From Sarcophilus harrisii (Eukaryota > Chordata > Mammalia > Dasyuromorphia > Dasyuridae): 64,000 bases of DNA. The stretch covers positions 96,375,988 to 96,439,987 of the forward strand of contig NC_045431.1 of assembly GCF_902635505.1 (NCBI RefSeq). Reading direction: 5' to 3'. A program made the translations under genes and the position numbers. Positions within the stretch are counted from its first letter, which is position 1. Each line of letters opens with the position of its first letter. The notes beneath the pieces are model-generated. The model worked only from the letters and a program-made list of their open reading frames with translations. It searched no databases and was not told the DNA's origin. Positions 50,591 to 61,705 of the stretch are shown here, one piece after another.

Positions 50591-52817
50591 CAAGGGTGTT
50601 GGAATCTTTACAAACTGTTAAGCCATTAGAGTTGATAGAGACAATAATTATCTAATTTGGCATGGTTCAATGATTGATTTGATCTTGGAAGGAGATTGTA
50701 ACTTTTGCAGCAAAGTCTGTTTCTGACTCTCAACATTGGCTTCCCAGGTCTCTGGAATTTTAGATGACTTTTTATCTTGTTCTTCATGAATCGAAGTTGG
50801 CCAAGACCCAATCTTCCAGGCAGAAGGAGTCCAAGACTTGGGAGTCTGCTTCTTTGGCTCCAATCCTTTTTTCAGAGGAGCAACCCAAGGCTTTAGCAAC
50901 TCTTGTTTCTTCTGTTCCTCCTGACCACAGACTAAATTAGATTTGGGTATGTCTTGCTCCCATGTCCCATGAACTATGTTGGATTTAGAAATTTCTTGCT
51001 TCTTCTGTTCAAGAAGTAGTGGATTTTGGACTCTCTTGATTATCTTCTTCTGGAGTTAAAATAGGTTTTGCAGTCTCCTGTTGCTTAGCAGAATCCCAAG
51101 ACACCAGAGACTCTAGCTTCTTTTGGCCTTCCCAACATTTTGTAAGATTTGGTTTCCTGGTATAATCTTCTTCCCAAGACAGCTGACCTTCTGGTTTCTT
51201 GCTTGAATACACAACTTCAGACAGATAATGTCTGTTGAGAAACTCTTGTGGCTGTATCTCGGGCTGTGTATGTTCCATAAGAGGTTCTGATTCTTTAGCA
51301 GATTTTGTCTGTGATAACTGTTTCTTTTCTGATTTTCCTCAGATTTCTTCATTCAATTCTTTTTTTTTTGTTTGTTTGTTTGTTTTATAATGTTTCGGGG
51401 AATTGGAATACTTTCAAAATAGCCAGAGGTCAGCAGTTTAGACAACAAATCCCTCATATGTTTGTATGTTGTTCCTACTACTGCTTTCTCACTACCTTTT
51501 AAGAGGTCCCAGAAGTAGTGATGACTATTCCATCTGGTCTTCAACACTTAGACTCTCATTTCTCTCAGGGCATGTGAGCTTTGAAAACTTAATGAGGTAG
51601 TCTAGTTCTCTTGAAGGCAAATGCATTGCACCATTCAAGCCACCTTTGAAATCCTCTAATACATGTTCTTGTGTAAAGTTCTGCAAGACATACTGAACTT
51701 GAAATATAGTCTGGGGGCCTGAGCCGTTGCTTGGGCTTGAGTTGACTGGAAGGCGTAGCGGCCCTGCCGTCGCTGCCACGCCCCTTGCCTCCCCCCTCCC
51801 GCCCCCCCACCCCCCCTCACCACCAGGAGAAAAGAGGGTCGAGAAGGGGAAAGCTAATGCACCTGGCATCTCCCAAGCAGCCTGAGCAGCGTCGGTGTCC
51901 ATCTGGGGAAAGCCTGGGAGTCAGAGCTTCAGCCTCTGGAGCTGCAGCTGGCTTGGGCAGGGGTGTGGAGCTACATCTGTTTCAATGGTGCTGCTTTCTT
52001 TGTTCTCTTTATGTAGCCACTTACCTTCAGGCCATTCAGAGGAGAACAAAGTGGGGAATATGAAATCAGCCAAGCAGCAAATAAATCACAGTCAATGTGG
52101 GGAGAGCCTGACTCCCCTGAGTCCCCTGTGGTCTGCTCTGAATTCAATGGTAACTTCTTCCTAGGCCTATGAGACCTACATTGATAATGGACTCATACGT
52201 CTCAAACACAAGATTAGGAATATTGAAAAAAAAGAAGCTCAAATTAGAAGATTATAAGGATCACTTGAAAAATGGAGAGCCACTCAATTCAGATCAGTTG
52301 GAGCAGTAGAAAAGTATGAAGAAGTATTACATAACTTGGAATTTGCCAAGGATCTTCAAAAAACTTTTTCTGGACTCAGCCACGATCTCCTGAAAGCCCA
52401 GAAGAAGGCTCAGAGAAGAGAGCACATGATAAAACTTGAGGCTGAGAAAAAGAATTTCTCTGAAACATTGACTGGGGTCGGTGAGGAGCACTCTGGGAGG
52501 AAGCCCGCAAGCCCTATCTTTGAGGCAAGAGAGATTCATTGTATTTTCCACCTTGGTGGTGGCTGGAGGCTGAAGAAAGCAGAGGCAGAAGCCAAGGACA
52601 AAGCTGCAAGAGCTCTTGGAACCAAGCAGAGAGATAGGCCTGAGCTAACCGGGCTATGTTGAAGGACACAATAAAGATCTGAACTTTTAGCACCTGGCTG
52701 TATTTGGAGTGATTAACTGATACTAAGGCTGCCTCCAGAAAACCTCCCCAAGAAACCAACTCTCTCCCAGAGTGAACTCTTATTATTTTGAAAAAGAGAA
52801 AAACACCAACACAAGGG
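50591..52817 (+). mobile_element. LTR fossil with perfect 6-bp target duplication, carrying the CAPRIN2 retrocopy
   Basis: The LTR starts TGTTGGAATC at 50597 and ends ACACCAACA at 52811, so its tips TGTTGG/CCAACA are exact inverted repeats. The host L1 hexamer caaggg is duplicated at 50591-50596 and 52812-52817. LTR sequence is 50597 to about 50687 and about 52466-52811; the rest is the retrocopy. It shares blocks with the LTR at 9639-10281. AATAAA lies near 52670. No internal region is present. Confidence 0.85.
50688..52465 (-). pseudogene. CAPRIN2: CAPRIN2 processed pseudogene with inverted 5' half
   Basis: CAPRIN2 is an RNA-granule-associated cytoplasmic protein of the caprin family. The 3' segment is on the minus strand (about 51717 down to 50688): TIFQVQYVLQNFTQEHV, DFKGGLNGAMHLPSRELDYL, KLTCPERNESLSVEDQME, GSEKAVVGTTYKHMRDLLSK, QPEIQPQEFLNRHYL, KKQTPKSWTPS and NVESQKQ, all in CAPRIN2 order. 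The 5' segment is on the plus strand (about 51720-52465): a CpG-rich 5' UTR, start MKSAKQQINHSQCGES at 52063, YIDNGLIRLKHKIRNIEKK, NLEFAKDLQKTFSGL and LLKAQKKAQRREHM, stopping after KLEAEKK. The two segments adjoin at the same point of the protein, so almost nothing was lost at the inversion. Several stops and frameshifts are present, and exon junctions are absent. The copy ends inside the coding region, with no poly(A) tail or C1q domain. Confidence 0.93.
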
Positions 52818-53125
52818 TTCAAATAAAGGCCTCATTTCTAAAATTAAATAAATAGAAAATTCTAAAAACAAAAAAAAATAGAGAATTGACTTAAATTTTT
52901 AAAAGTAGAAACCAGTCTATAATTAAGAAATGGTCAAAAGAAAGGAACAATTTTCAGATAAAAAAATAAAGCCACTTCTAGTCCTATGAAAAATGTTCTA
53001 AATCACTACTAATCAGAGAAAGTAAGTTGACAGCTCTGAGATACTACTACACACCTCTCAGATTGGCTAAGATGACAGAAAAAATATAATAATGAATGTT
53101 GGAGGGCAGTGTGGAAAAACTGGGA

Positions 53126-55263
53126 CACTAATATATTGTTTTTTTTATTTATTTTTTTATTATTAAATAACTTTTTATTGACAGAACCCATGCCAGGGTA
53201 ATTTTTTACAACATTATCCCTTGCACTCACTTCTGTTCCGATTTTCCCCCTCGCTCCGTCCACCCTCTCCCCAAGATGGCAAGCAGTCCCTATACATGTT
53301 AAATAGATTACAGTAGATCTTGGATACAATATATGTGTGCAGAACCGAACAGTTTTCTTGTTGCTCAGGGAGAATTGGATTTAGAAGGTATAAATAACCT
53401 GGCAAGAAGAACAAAAATTCAAGCAGTTTACATTCATTTCCTAGTGTTCTTTCTTTGAGTGTAGCTGCTTCTGTCCATCCTTGATCAATTGAAACTAAGT
53501 TAGATCTTGTCTTTGTTGAAGAAATCCACTTCCTTCAGAATACATCCTCATACAGTATCGTTGTTGAGGTATATAATGATTTCCTGGTTCTGCTCATTTT
53601 GCTCAGCATCAGTTCATGTAAGTCTCGCCAATCCTCTCTGTTTTCATCCTGCTGGTCATTTCTTAAAGAACAATAATATTCCATAACATTCATATACCAC
53701 AATTTACTCAACCATTCTCCAATTGATGGGCATCCATTCATTTTCCAGCTTCTGGCCACTACAAACAGGGCTGCCACAAACATTTTGGCACATACAGGTC
53801 CCTTTCCCTTTTTTAGTATCTCTTTGGGGTATAAGCCCAGTAGAGACACTGCTGGATCAAGGGTATGCACAGTTTGATAACTTTTTGGTCATAGTTCCAA
53901 ATTGCTCTTCAGAATGTCTGGATGTATTCACAATTCCACCAACAATGTATCAGTGTCCCTGTTTTCCCGCTCCAACATTCTGTGTTATCGTTCCCTGTCA
54001 TTCTAGCCAATCTGACAGGTGTGTAGTGGTATCTCAGAGTTGTCTTAATTTGCATTTCTCTGATCAATGGTGATTTGGAACACTTTCATATGAGTAGTAA
54101 TAGTTTTAATTTCATCATCTGAAAATTGTCTGTTCATATCCTTTGACCATTTATCAATTGGAGAATGGCTTGATTTCTTATAAATTAGAGTCAATTCTCT
54201 ATATATTTTGGAAATGAGTCCTTTATCAGAACCTTTGACTGTAAAAATGTTTTCCCAGTTTATTGTTTCCCTTCTAAACTTGCCTGCATTAGTTTTGTTT
54301 GTACAAAAACTTTTCAATTTGATATAATCAAAATTTTCAATTTTGTAGTCAATAGTGATCTCTAGTTCTTCTTTGGTCATAAATTCCTTCCTCTTCCACA
54401 GGTCTGAGAGGTAAACTATCCTATGCTTTTCCAATTTTATTTATGATCTCATTCTTTATGCCTAGATCATGAACCCATTTTGACCTTATCTTGGTGTACG
54501 GTGTTAAGTGTGGGTCAATGCCTAGTTTCTGCCATACTAATTTCCAATTTTCCCAGCAATTTTTGTCAAATAATGCATTCTTATCCCCAAAACTGGGGTC
54601 TTTGGGTTTGTCAAACACTAGATAACTAAAGTTACTGGCTGTTTTGTCCTTTGAACCTAACCTATTCCATTTGTCAACTAGTGTTTTTCTTAGCCAATAC
54701 CAGCTAGTTTTAGTAACCCCTGCCTTATAATATAATTTTAGATCTGGTACAGCTAGGCCACCTTCATTTGATTTTTTTTTTCATTAATTCCCTTGAAATT
54801 CCTGACCTTTTATTTTTCCATATGAATTTTGTTGTTATATTTTCTAGGTCATCAAAATAGTTTTTTGGAAGTCTGATTGGTATAGCGCTAAATAAATAGA
54901 TTAGTTTAGGTAATATTGTCATCTTTATTATATTTGCTCACCCAATCCAAGAGCATTTAATATTTTTCCAGTTAGTTAGATCAGACTTAATTTGTGTGGA
55001 AAGTGTTTTGTAGTTTTGCTCATAAAGTTTCTGATTTTCCCTTGGCAGATAGATTCCTAAATATTTTATACTATCAGTAGTTACTTTAAATGGGATTTCT
55101 CTTTGTAACTCTGACTGTTGGATTTTGTTAGTGATATACAAGAATGCTGATGACTTATGTGGGTTTATTTTATAACAAGCAACTTTGCTAAAATTGTGGA
55201 TTATTTCTAATAACTTTTTAGTAGAATCTCTGGGGTTCTCGAAGTAGGCACTGATATATTGTT
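53126..55263 (-). mobile_element. 5'-truncated antisense L1, about 2.1 kb, relatively young
   Basis: The insertion spans 53141-55248. Target duplication is 'cactaatatattgtt' (53126-53140) against 'cactgatatattgtt' (55249-55263), one mismatch. On the minus strand it keeps longer open stretches of ORF2 than the host L1: the thumb region (NFSKVACYKINPHKSSAF, IKYLGIYLPRENQKLYEQNY, 55348-54938), FDKPKDPSFGDKN (54618-54421), LKSFCTNKTNAGKFRRET (54434-54045) and the C-terminus ending MLSKMSRTRKS (53870-53535). A 3' UTR with AATAAA-like 'caataaaaag' follows, then the tail. A few stops and frameshifts break it. Confidence 0.88.
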
Positions 55264-55815
55264 GATAGAGTTGTGAATTTTCCATCCATTCTGGAAAACA
55301 ATTTAGAACTGAGCTTAAAGGGCTATCAAACTGTGCATACCCTTTCATCCAGCAGTATCTCTAATAGATCTGTATCCCAAAGAGATTATAAAAAAAGAGA
55401 AAAGGACCCGCATGTGCAAAAATGCTTGTAGCAGTCCTTTTTGTAGTGGTAATTGGAAACTGAGTGAATACCTATCAGCTGGATAATGTCTGAATAAATT
55501 ATGGTATATGAATAAAATGGAATGCTATTATTCTATAAGAAATGATCAGCAGGATGATTTCAGAAAGAACTGCAGAGACATGAAATGATACTAAGTGAGC
55601 AGAACCAAGAGAACATCATACACAGTGACAAGATTATGCAATGATCAACTGATGTTCTTGGCTCTTTTCAACAATAAGCTTATTCAGGCCAATTCCAATA
55701 GATTTGTGATGGAGAAATTCATCTGCAACCAGACTTTGGGGAACAAACATGGATCACAATACAGTATTTTCACTTTTTTGTTATTTGCTTGCTTTTTTGT
55801 TGTTTTTCAAAAAAA

Positions 55816-56990
55816 GTGGATATAGGCAATGAAGTTTTCAAATAGTTGTCACTTTGGGTTCCAATTATTATTCAGAAGTTTATATAGGCAATGAAGTGGT
55901 GAAACAGTGTATCTTATATCCAGTGCTAAGACAGGAGTACCTTATAATCTCTTTCTGACCAACTGCCAGGTCTCGTCACCATCTTTGGCTTGGAAACTCT
56001 CAAAGCTGACTCCTGACCAGCCTTCTTTTCCAAGTCACAGCTTTCTCTTTTCAACCTTCCATGTTGTATTGAGCTAGAAAAAAGCCCCATTCTATTGTTT
56101 TCTTGAATCTGATTCTCCAAGTTTGGATTTGAGGCATTATTTTAAAGTTGTTTGGAAAGTTGTTGGGAAAGCTTACTGGAATGCTTCTGTACACTGCAGA
56201 GTAGATTCTGATTTCTCCCAGCCCTGTAGAATTATTAATGACTTTCTGGGGCTTCCAGAGTTTATTAATTCTCTTGCTGAAATGAATTCAATTTTTTTAA
56301 ATCTGTGTGATTTTTGTTGTCTATAAGCTAAAACTGGTTCATTGGCTGATATTGTTGTTTGTGGTTGTACGTTTTATTTCAATTGGTTCCAGAGATAAAT
56401 CCAATTATGCATTGTAAAACATAACTCACATTAGGGGAAACTAATTTTCACAGTGGAATTGCAAATAGCTCTGGAAGTTTGGATCAGTGTTGAAGCCAAT
56501 GAAAAGTCAGGATTATTCTAAATGAGCCCAGAAATCTAAATGGGTTCAGAATCTAAAAGCTAGTTCTGGCTTGTAGTAGTGTTTGATACCTTAAAATATC
56601 AAATTTTCAAGTTTCTGTGTTAATTTCCAAAATTGGTAATGTCCTGAGGGATCAAAGTCCCAGAAGCTAAAAATCAATTTAGCACAAATTGATTGTTCTA
56701 TGTAGAAAAATGTTAAATAATGAGGGAGAAATAAAGAACAAAAACACAAGATCCCTTCCCCCAATGGAGTTTACAATCTAATAAGAGATTCACTGTTCTA
56801 AATCTGATGTTCGATAAGCATAGCATCATCATGAATCTCATTTCCTTTTCATGCAAACTGAAGACATTTTAACTGGTTGACCTCTAAAGTCTTTTTCAAC
56901 TCTAAAATACAATTATATTCAAGGATAGACTATTCCACTGCTTGTTCTTTTAGTGTCTATTTTAGCTAATAATTGATAAGAGAGTCAAGA
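55816..56990. other. Unassigned DNA
   Basis: A 16-bp direct repeat lies at 55820-55835 and 55882-55897. An L2-like antisense scrap ('gatcccttcccccaatggag') is near 56750. No gene is recognised; the short frames have no family resemblance I can see. Confidence 0.35.
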
Positions 56991-56994
56991 CAAA

Positions 56995-57165
56995 TTTTAG
57001 TGGAAAGAACATTGAACCAGGAGAGAGAAGGTATGGGTTCTAGTTCAATTAATGCTAGCTTTCTAAAGTTCAGTTTCCTTATGCTTGTTGAAGAGAATGG
57101 ACTAGGTCATCTTTGCCTCTTTGAAGCTCTAAAATTTCAGAATGTTAATCTTTTGGTTAAAGTGA
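56995..57165 (+). mobile_element. MIR/THER1-like SINE
   Basis: 'gtggaaagaacattgaacca', 'tatgggttctagttcaatta', 'gagaatggactaggtcatct' and 'tttgaagctctaaaatttc' follow the MIR/THER1 order. Confidence 0.65.
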
Positions 57166-58330
57166 TTAAGTGAAATATTAATAGTTTTTGCTTGTTCATA
57201 CATTCCCAGGGCTTATTTTAACAGGAAGACATTTTTTTTAATTCTTTCAGTTAGACTACACATTAAAAACAAATCTAGGGAAAGGAAGTCATGGAAAAAG
57301 ATCTCGATTCCAATAATGCTGTCTCTTATGAACCATAGTTTTTACTAACAATTTATTCCAGTTTCATAATTGATTTTTCTCTTTTTTCATACTATGGGAG
57401 AGATAAAAACATGCCAATTATATGTTTTTTTTTTCCCTCCAAGAAGATGAATTGTCCATGAATGAATATGGGGATATTTATTTAATGGCTGACGTTAAAA
57501 TTAAGCAGTGGATATTAAATCAGAACAGTGTAAAATTATGTTGTCCCCTAGGAACTGATTAGCTCAGGTTTAGAAGAAATTGTAAGAAAGCTGCAGAGCA
57601 CTGGAAAGAGGGAAGAATGCCATTTTCTGGGAGATGGGTTTTAGTTGAAAGGATCAGTTGGAGGCAGCCCTAAGGCTTAATGCTTTCCTCTAGCTAGTTA
57701 ACTTTTATGACTGTGACAGCATAGGGAAAAGATGTTACTGAGTATAAATAATAAAGAATGAACACTAACAGTCCTATATTAGCATATTTATCCTCTTCTT
57801 CAATAGAATTCTTGAATGAAATGATAATATTGAAGTGAAGAAATGGCTGTCTGTGGGTGGTCCGGGAGCCTCAGATGATGACTTAATTTTTTATCAATAG
57901 TGACATGAAACAAAGATACAGGAAGATGGAAACTAGGAAATACAAGATGACATGAAATATGGGGAAGGTCTATAGCATATAATAGATATTGGAATAAGGT
58001 TCAACCCCTTCAGATTGACTATAGATTGCAGCAAATGGAAGAATAAAGATCTTTCAAAAGAATCAAAGAATGAAAAGGGAATGGTACTTTAAAAAAATAT
58101 TAAAGCAACCAAGAAATTATCTAAATTAAAAATGTTTAGACTGAATATAGTCAAATATAGAATGACAGGTAGCTTGGAATGAAAAGCAGAATAGTACAAC
58201 TGGAAATTACATTGCATTTGGGTCTGTTTAGAGTGGGATTTGACACTATGTGCCCTTTAACTCTTGACCTTTGTGGAGATTAAATACACCTAACTGTCCT
58301 TTTCTTTATTATTTTTATGTATCAGATTTT
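57166..58330. other. Unassigned DNA
   Basis: I see no coding signal or recognisable repeat. Confidence 0.35.
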
Positions 58331-58860
58331 TATTTATTTATTTCAAACAAATGCAAAATAACAAGAAAAAACAAAATAGAAAAAGACAGAAAATAAAACA
58401 AACAAATAATCCAAATAAACACACACACACACACACACACAATTTGCCATGTGTCCAGAAGAACATCTGGAAAAATTCAAAATATGTACTAATAAATTCC
58501 ATTCAAATCATATATAATGATAGAAGACATTGTATTCCTAACTGTCCATTTTTCTTTGAGGTTTTCTTCTATTTTTTGTTGTACACTTTTTACTTTCTTC
58601 TTTTTTCTCTTTTTCCTCTCTGCTAAGCAGACTGCAATTAACCACAGATACATATATATGTAATTAGGTATATTTATGTGTGTATATATAAATGCATGCA
58701 TACACACCAGCACAAACATAAATACATTTGTACATATGACACACATCTACATATGCACACACACATATACACATAAAAAGTTACTTACATATAAATAAAT
58801 CTAAAACAATTTTATATTATTGATATATAATGTAGTTTTCTCTCACCTTCCTCACCTTTA
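58331..58860. repeat. Low-complexity block, possibly an old L1 3' UTR, with (AC)n
   Basis: An A-rich stretch (58345-58420), an (AC)n run (58422-58441), a T/C-rich stretch (58550-58620) and mixed ta/ca words (58650-58790) follow one another. This resembles an antisense L1 3' UTR, but I am not sure. Confidence 0.4.
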
Positions 58861-60015
58861 AAAAAGTGATAGTAGCCATTGATAAATTTAAAGACCTCTT
58901 CTAACATTAAATCATATTATGCATGAGGAGACAAACCACAAAATGATAACTAATAACATGGTAATGGTAAGTGAAATCTTTGTATTTGCTAACTGAAATA
59001 AATGCCAATAGATTTGTCCTAAGTTTTCTTTAGAAATAATAAAAAAACATATATCTATCCAAAACCCAGGAGGATGGAGGTGAACAAAAATATGTGGTTT
59101 TAAATTAATAAACAGGCTTCCTTTCAGATCATTAAGGCCCCCTATTTATGTTAGTCTGACTGTTCAAATATCTCAGGATGCAAAAAAAAAAATGTTTGCA
59201 GAGTATCTTATAGAGACTATTTTTTTTCCAATATAAAAGTATATCCAGACAAAGTAATATTGAATTGTAATTTACAGTGTTAAAATAATCATTAATTCTG
59301 CTTGCAATGCTAATGCTTCTGAATGGGATAACTTGTTTTGCTAATTGAAGTGTAGGATTTATGTTTATATGTGTACAGGATACAGAGTTGAATTTTTGTA
59401 ATAAAGGGGAATAAGAATAGAAATCATATGTCTCACAATGTAGGAATTTGCAAGAATAAGAAAAGTTTAAAATGATAAAATGATGAAAGAGAAACTTTTT
59501 CATTGATTATTTGAATAATGCTATGGTTAGAAACAGGCCTTAAATAATATATTTTGTGAGCACTCACTCAATCTGCTAGATCATTTGCGACATTTCAAGA
59601 TAAGACAATGTCTCTCTCCTAATGAAGCATAGATTCCTAGCAAGGGAACTAAGACATTTGCTACTAGCTGCTGTCCTTGGTTTTGATCACTTAACTTCAT
59701 GCTGTCCACAGGGCAAGCTCTTCATCAGAAATTTAATCATCATGGAGATTACTTCAGCTTTAAAACTCAACACCTTCTTAGTACTTCAGTTGACTCTCCC
59801 CTTCTGGAAGAAGGGCTGGAGTGCAGGAAAATCAATAAACAAAAACAAGAACTACTTCTAAACTCTTCTTTTATTTGGGGGAGGGGGGGAGGAAGAAGGC
59901 TCAAAATCTCCAGCCTATTTTTCATAAAGCTGCTTTGTTTAGTTTCAAAAACACAAACTTCATATCATTGTCCAGTCACTTCTTGTGGCACTTTCCTTGA
60001 TTTTAAACTTTTTTT
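58861..60015. other. Unassigned DNA
   Basis: I recognise no repeat or gene. 59540-59830 has a more even composition. Confidence 0.35.
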
Positions 60016-60019
60016 TTGT

Positions 60020-60145
60020 ATATTGTCTTCCTCCATTAGATTATGAGCTCCTTGAAGGCAGCAATTGTCTTTTTTTGTTTTTATACACAGAGCTTAGAGT
60101 AGTGCCTGGAAATTATCAGGTGCTTAAAAACTACTGATTGATTGA
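60020..60145 (+). mobile_element. L2 LINE 3' end
   Basis: 'ttagattatgagctccttga', 'aggcagcaattgtctttttt' and 'tagagtagtgcctggaaatt' with a ttgattgattga tail are a clear L2 terminus. Confidence 0.78.
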
Positions 60146-60299
60146 TTAAGGGACATATAAACAACTATCATATAGGGAGAAATAGAAACAAAGTGCTGCG
60201 AATGCACAGAGGACACCCTTATTTGTAGCCAGGAAAAAAAGGAAAAAAAAACATGGCAAGAGTGACATATTGGTTCAAAACAGAAGGCCTGACACATTT

Positions 60300-60690
60300 T
60301 GAACAAAGATTGATGGAAATAAGATCATTTTAGGCAAATAGAACACCATAACAAAATGCAACAAGGCAGGAAATGTATAGTTCAATTTGAATAGAGCACA
60401 AAGTGAGCAGAAGAGACAAGTTGGAGATGATGTTAAAAGGTTAATTTCCAGCTAGAGTCTGCTGAGGAATTTGATTTTATTCTATAGTCAATGTGCTATC
60501 ATTGAATACAGGGGTCAATAAGGGAATAAACTTATCAGAGATGTACTTTTGGAAGGTTATTCTGACATCATTGCAAAAGACACATTTAGAAAAGGAAACC
60601 AGAAGGTTGTTGCACTAATCCATAGAAGATTGCAATTAAAGTTGAACTAGTATTGGGGTAGTGGGAAAAAAAGAAGAGATTACTCAATAC
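60300..60690. mobile_element. Ancient LINE-like fragment (same family as 37.1 kb)
   Basis: 'ctgctgaggaatttgatttt', 'tcaataagggaataaactta', 'ggaaggttattctgacatca' and 'cagaaggttgttgcactaat' parallel the copy at 37.5-37.7 kb. Confidence 0.5.
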
Positions 60691-61000
60691 TTCCATTGCT
60701 GGGATACCCTAAACATTTATTTTGAAAAGAATGATTTATCCAAATAGTTTCATAACATTACTATAAATGTTTGTAAAAACAAAACAAAAAAAAAAATTAA
60801 ATCAGTCTAAATGTCTAAAAATAAGGGAATAATAAAATATTAAGTGCACTATAATATATGAGAATTCTAAAGTTCTGCAATGCTATTAAGAGCAAGTTTG
60901 AAGAATACAAAAACATCTGGTTAAAACTTTGTGACATTATTCAAATTAAAATGTACACATACTTTCCTATCATGAAAGAAAAAGGAATAAAAATAAATGT
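60690..61000 (+). mobile_element. Ancient L1M/HAL1-type fragment
   Basis: 'tcagtctaaatgtctaaaaa', 'aagggaataataaaatatta' and 'tgcaatgctattaagag' match the C-terminal/3' end pattern of old therian L1s, unlike the younger marsupial L1s in this window. Confidence 0.55.
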
Positions 61001-61364
61001 ACAAACAACAGAGAGAAATATGAATGGGACTTAGAATGTCAAACTAAGTTTTTTTTTTACAATACTTTATTAAAATAAATGTATTTAAATATAAATAATC
61101 ACATGTTTTGTTATTTTTGCTTATATTCAATATTAGAATACAATATCATTTAAAATAAAACAAAGGGGGTATTGGTATAAGAGATTGTATAATTATAAAT
61201 AGAGCTGGGAGGGATTTTCATGGTATATTTTGAAATTACTTTTCTAAAGTTCTGATGAAAATTGAGTAATAGTTATGGTTTTCCAGAGAAGTACTGTGAT
61301 ACATAGTGTTTTATTCATAGTTACTAAGATCTCTGATTTCACTGATTTCATAATTTGTCGTCTT

Positions 61365-61485
61365 AAGGAGTTGCTTATGGCAATGGAAGTTTAAGTTTAA
61401 ATGACTTACATATGCAGTTGTATATCAGAATTGAAATTTGAAGTTTGTTTTCAAGACAATTCTGTCCACTAGGATAGGCTACCAT
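61365..61485 (-). mobile_element. Worn MIR fragment, antisense
   Basis: 'ttaaatgacttacatatgca' and 'tcagaattgaaatttgaagt' weakly resemble the antisense MIR core. Confidence 0.35.
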
Positions 61486-61551
61486 CTCTTAGGCATTTAA
61501 CAAATATGTTTAATTTAATATCAGGTCTATCAAGGACTAGTAGTGGAATTT

Positions 61552-61705
61552 AAAGATTTTTTTTTTCTGAAGCAATTGGGGTTAAGTGACTTGCCTAGGG
61601 TCACACACACAGAAATTATTAAATGTCTGAGGCTAGATTTGAACTCAGGTCCTCCTGACTTCATGACTGATGCTATATCCATTACACCAACTACCTGTTC
61701 CCTAA
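61552..61705 (-). mobile_element. WSINE1-type SINE, antisense
   Basis: A T tail is followed by 'ggttaagtgacttgcctagg', 'tttgaactcaggtcctcctg' and the worn head 'gctatatccattacacc'. Short flanking words 'taaagat' on both sides are consistent with a target duplication. Confidence 0.85.

Larger units (their letters stand above)
45355..55815 (+). mobile_element. Sense L1 (LINE-1) host element, heavily interrupted
   Basis: The 5' UTR begins near 45355 ('ctgagctctccccagtttca'). Endonuclease-region sequence follows (DKEGNYILLKDAIDNEITL at about 46700). Reverse transcriptase sequence is at about 47800-49300, where the catalytic box reads FAND instead of FADD near 49213. The ORF2 C-terminus and 3' UTR follow to about 55815. 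Foreign insertions occupy about 47862-48213, 48659-49159, 49452-49839, 50597-52811 and 53141-55248, leaving roughly 4.8 kb of host L1. ORF1 and many parts are deleted or frameshifted. It is the oldest layer of the nest. Confidence 0.85.

Noticed and set aside
51740-51830. CpG-rich stretch as a promoter or CpG island
   Set aside because: It is the copied 5' UTR of CAPRIN2 within a retrocopy and is too short to call an active island.
51525-51902. A 125-residue minus-strand frame that could look like a real gene with a glycine-rich N terminus
   Set aside because: Its C-terminal half is CAPRIN2 and its N-terminal half is the antisense of the CAPRIN2 5' UTR, so the frame is an artefact of the inversion.
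54045-55348. Possible active L1, because several ORF2 stretches are open
   Set aside because: The copy is 5'-truncated at the thumb region, lacks ORF1, endonuclease and the catalytic core, and its remaining frame is broken.
59132-59503. 123-residue minus-strand frame in unassigned DNA
   Set aside because: AT-rich codon usage, no recognisable domain and no splice or promoter context; it is expected by chance in 64 kb of AT-rich DNA.
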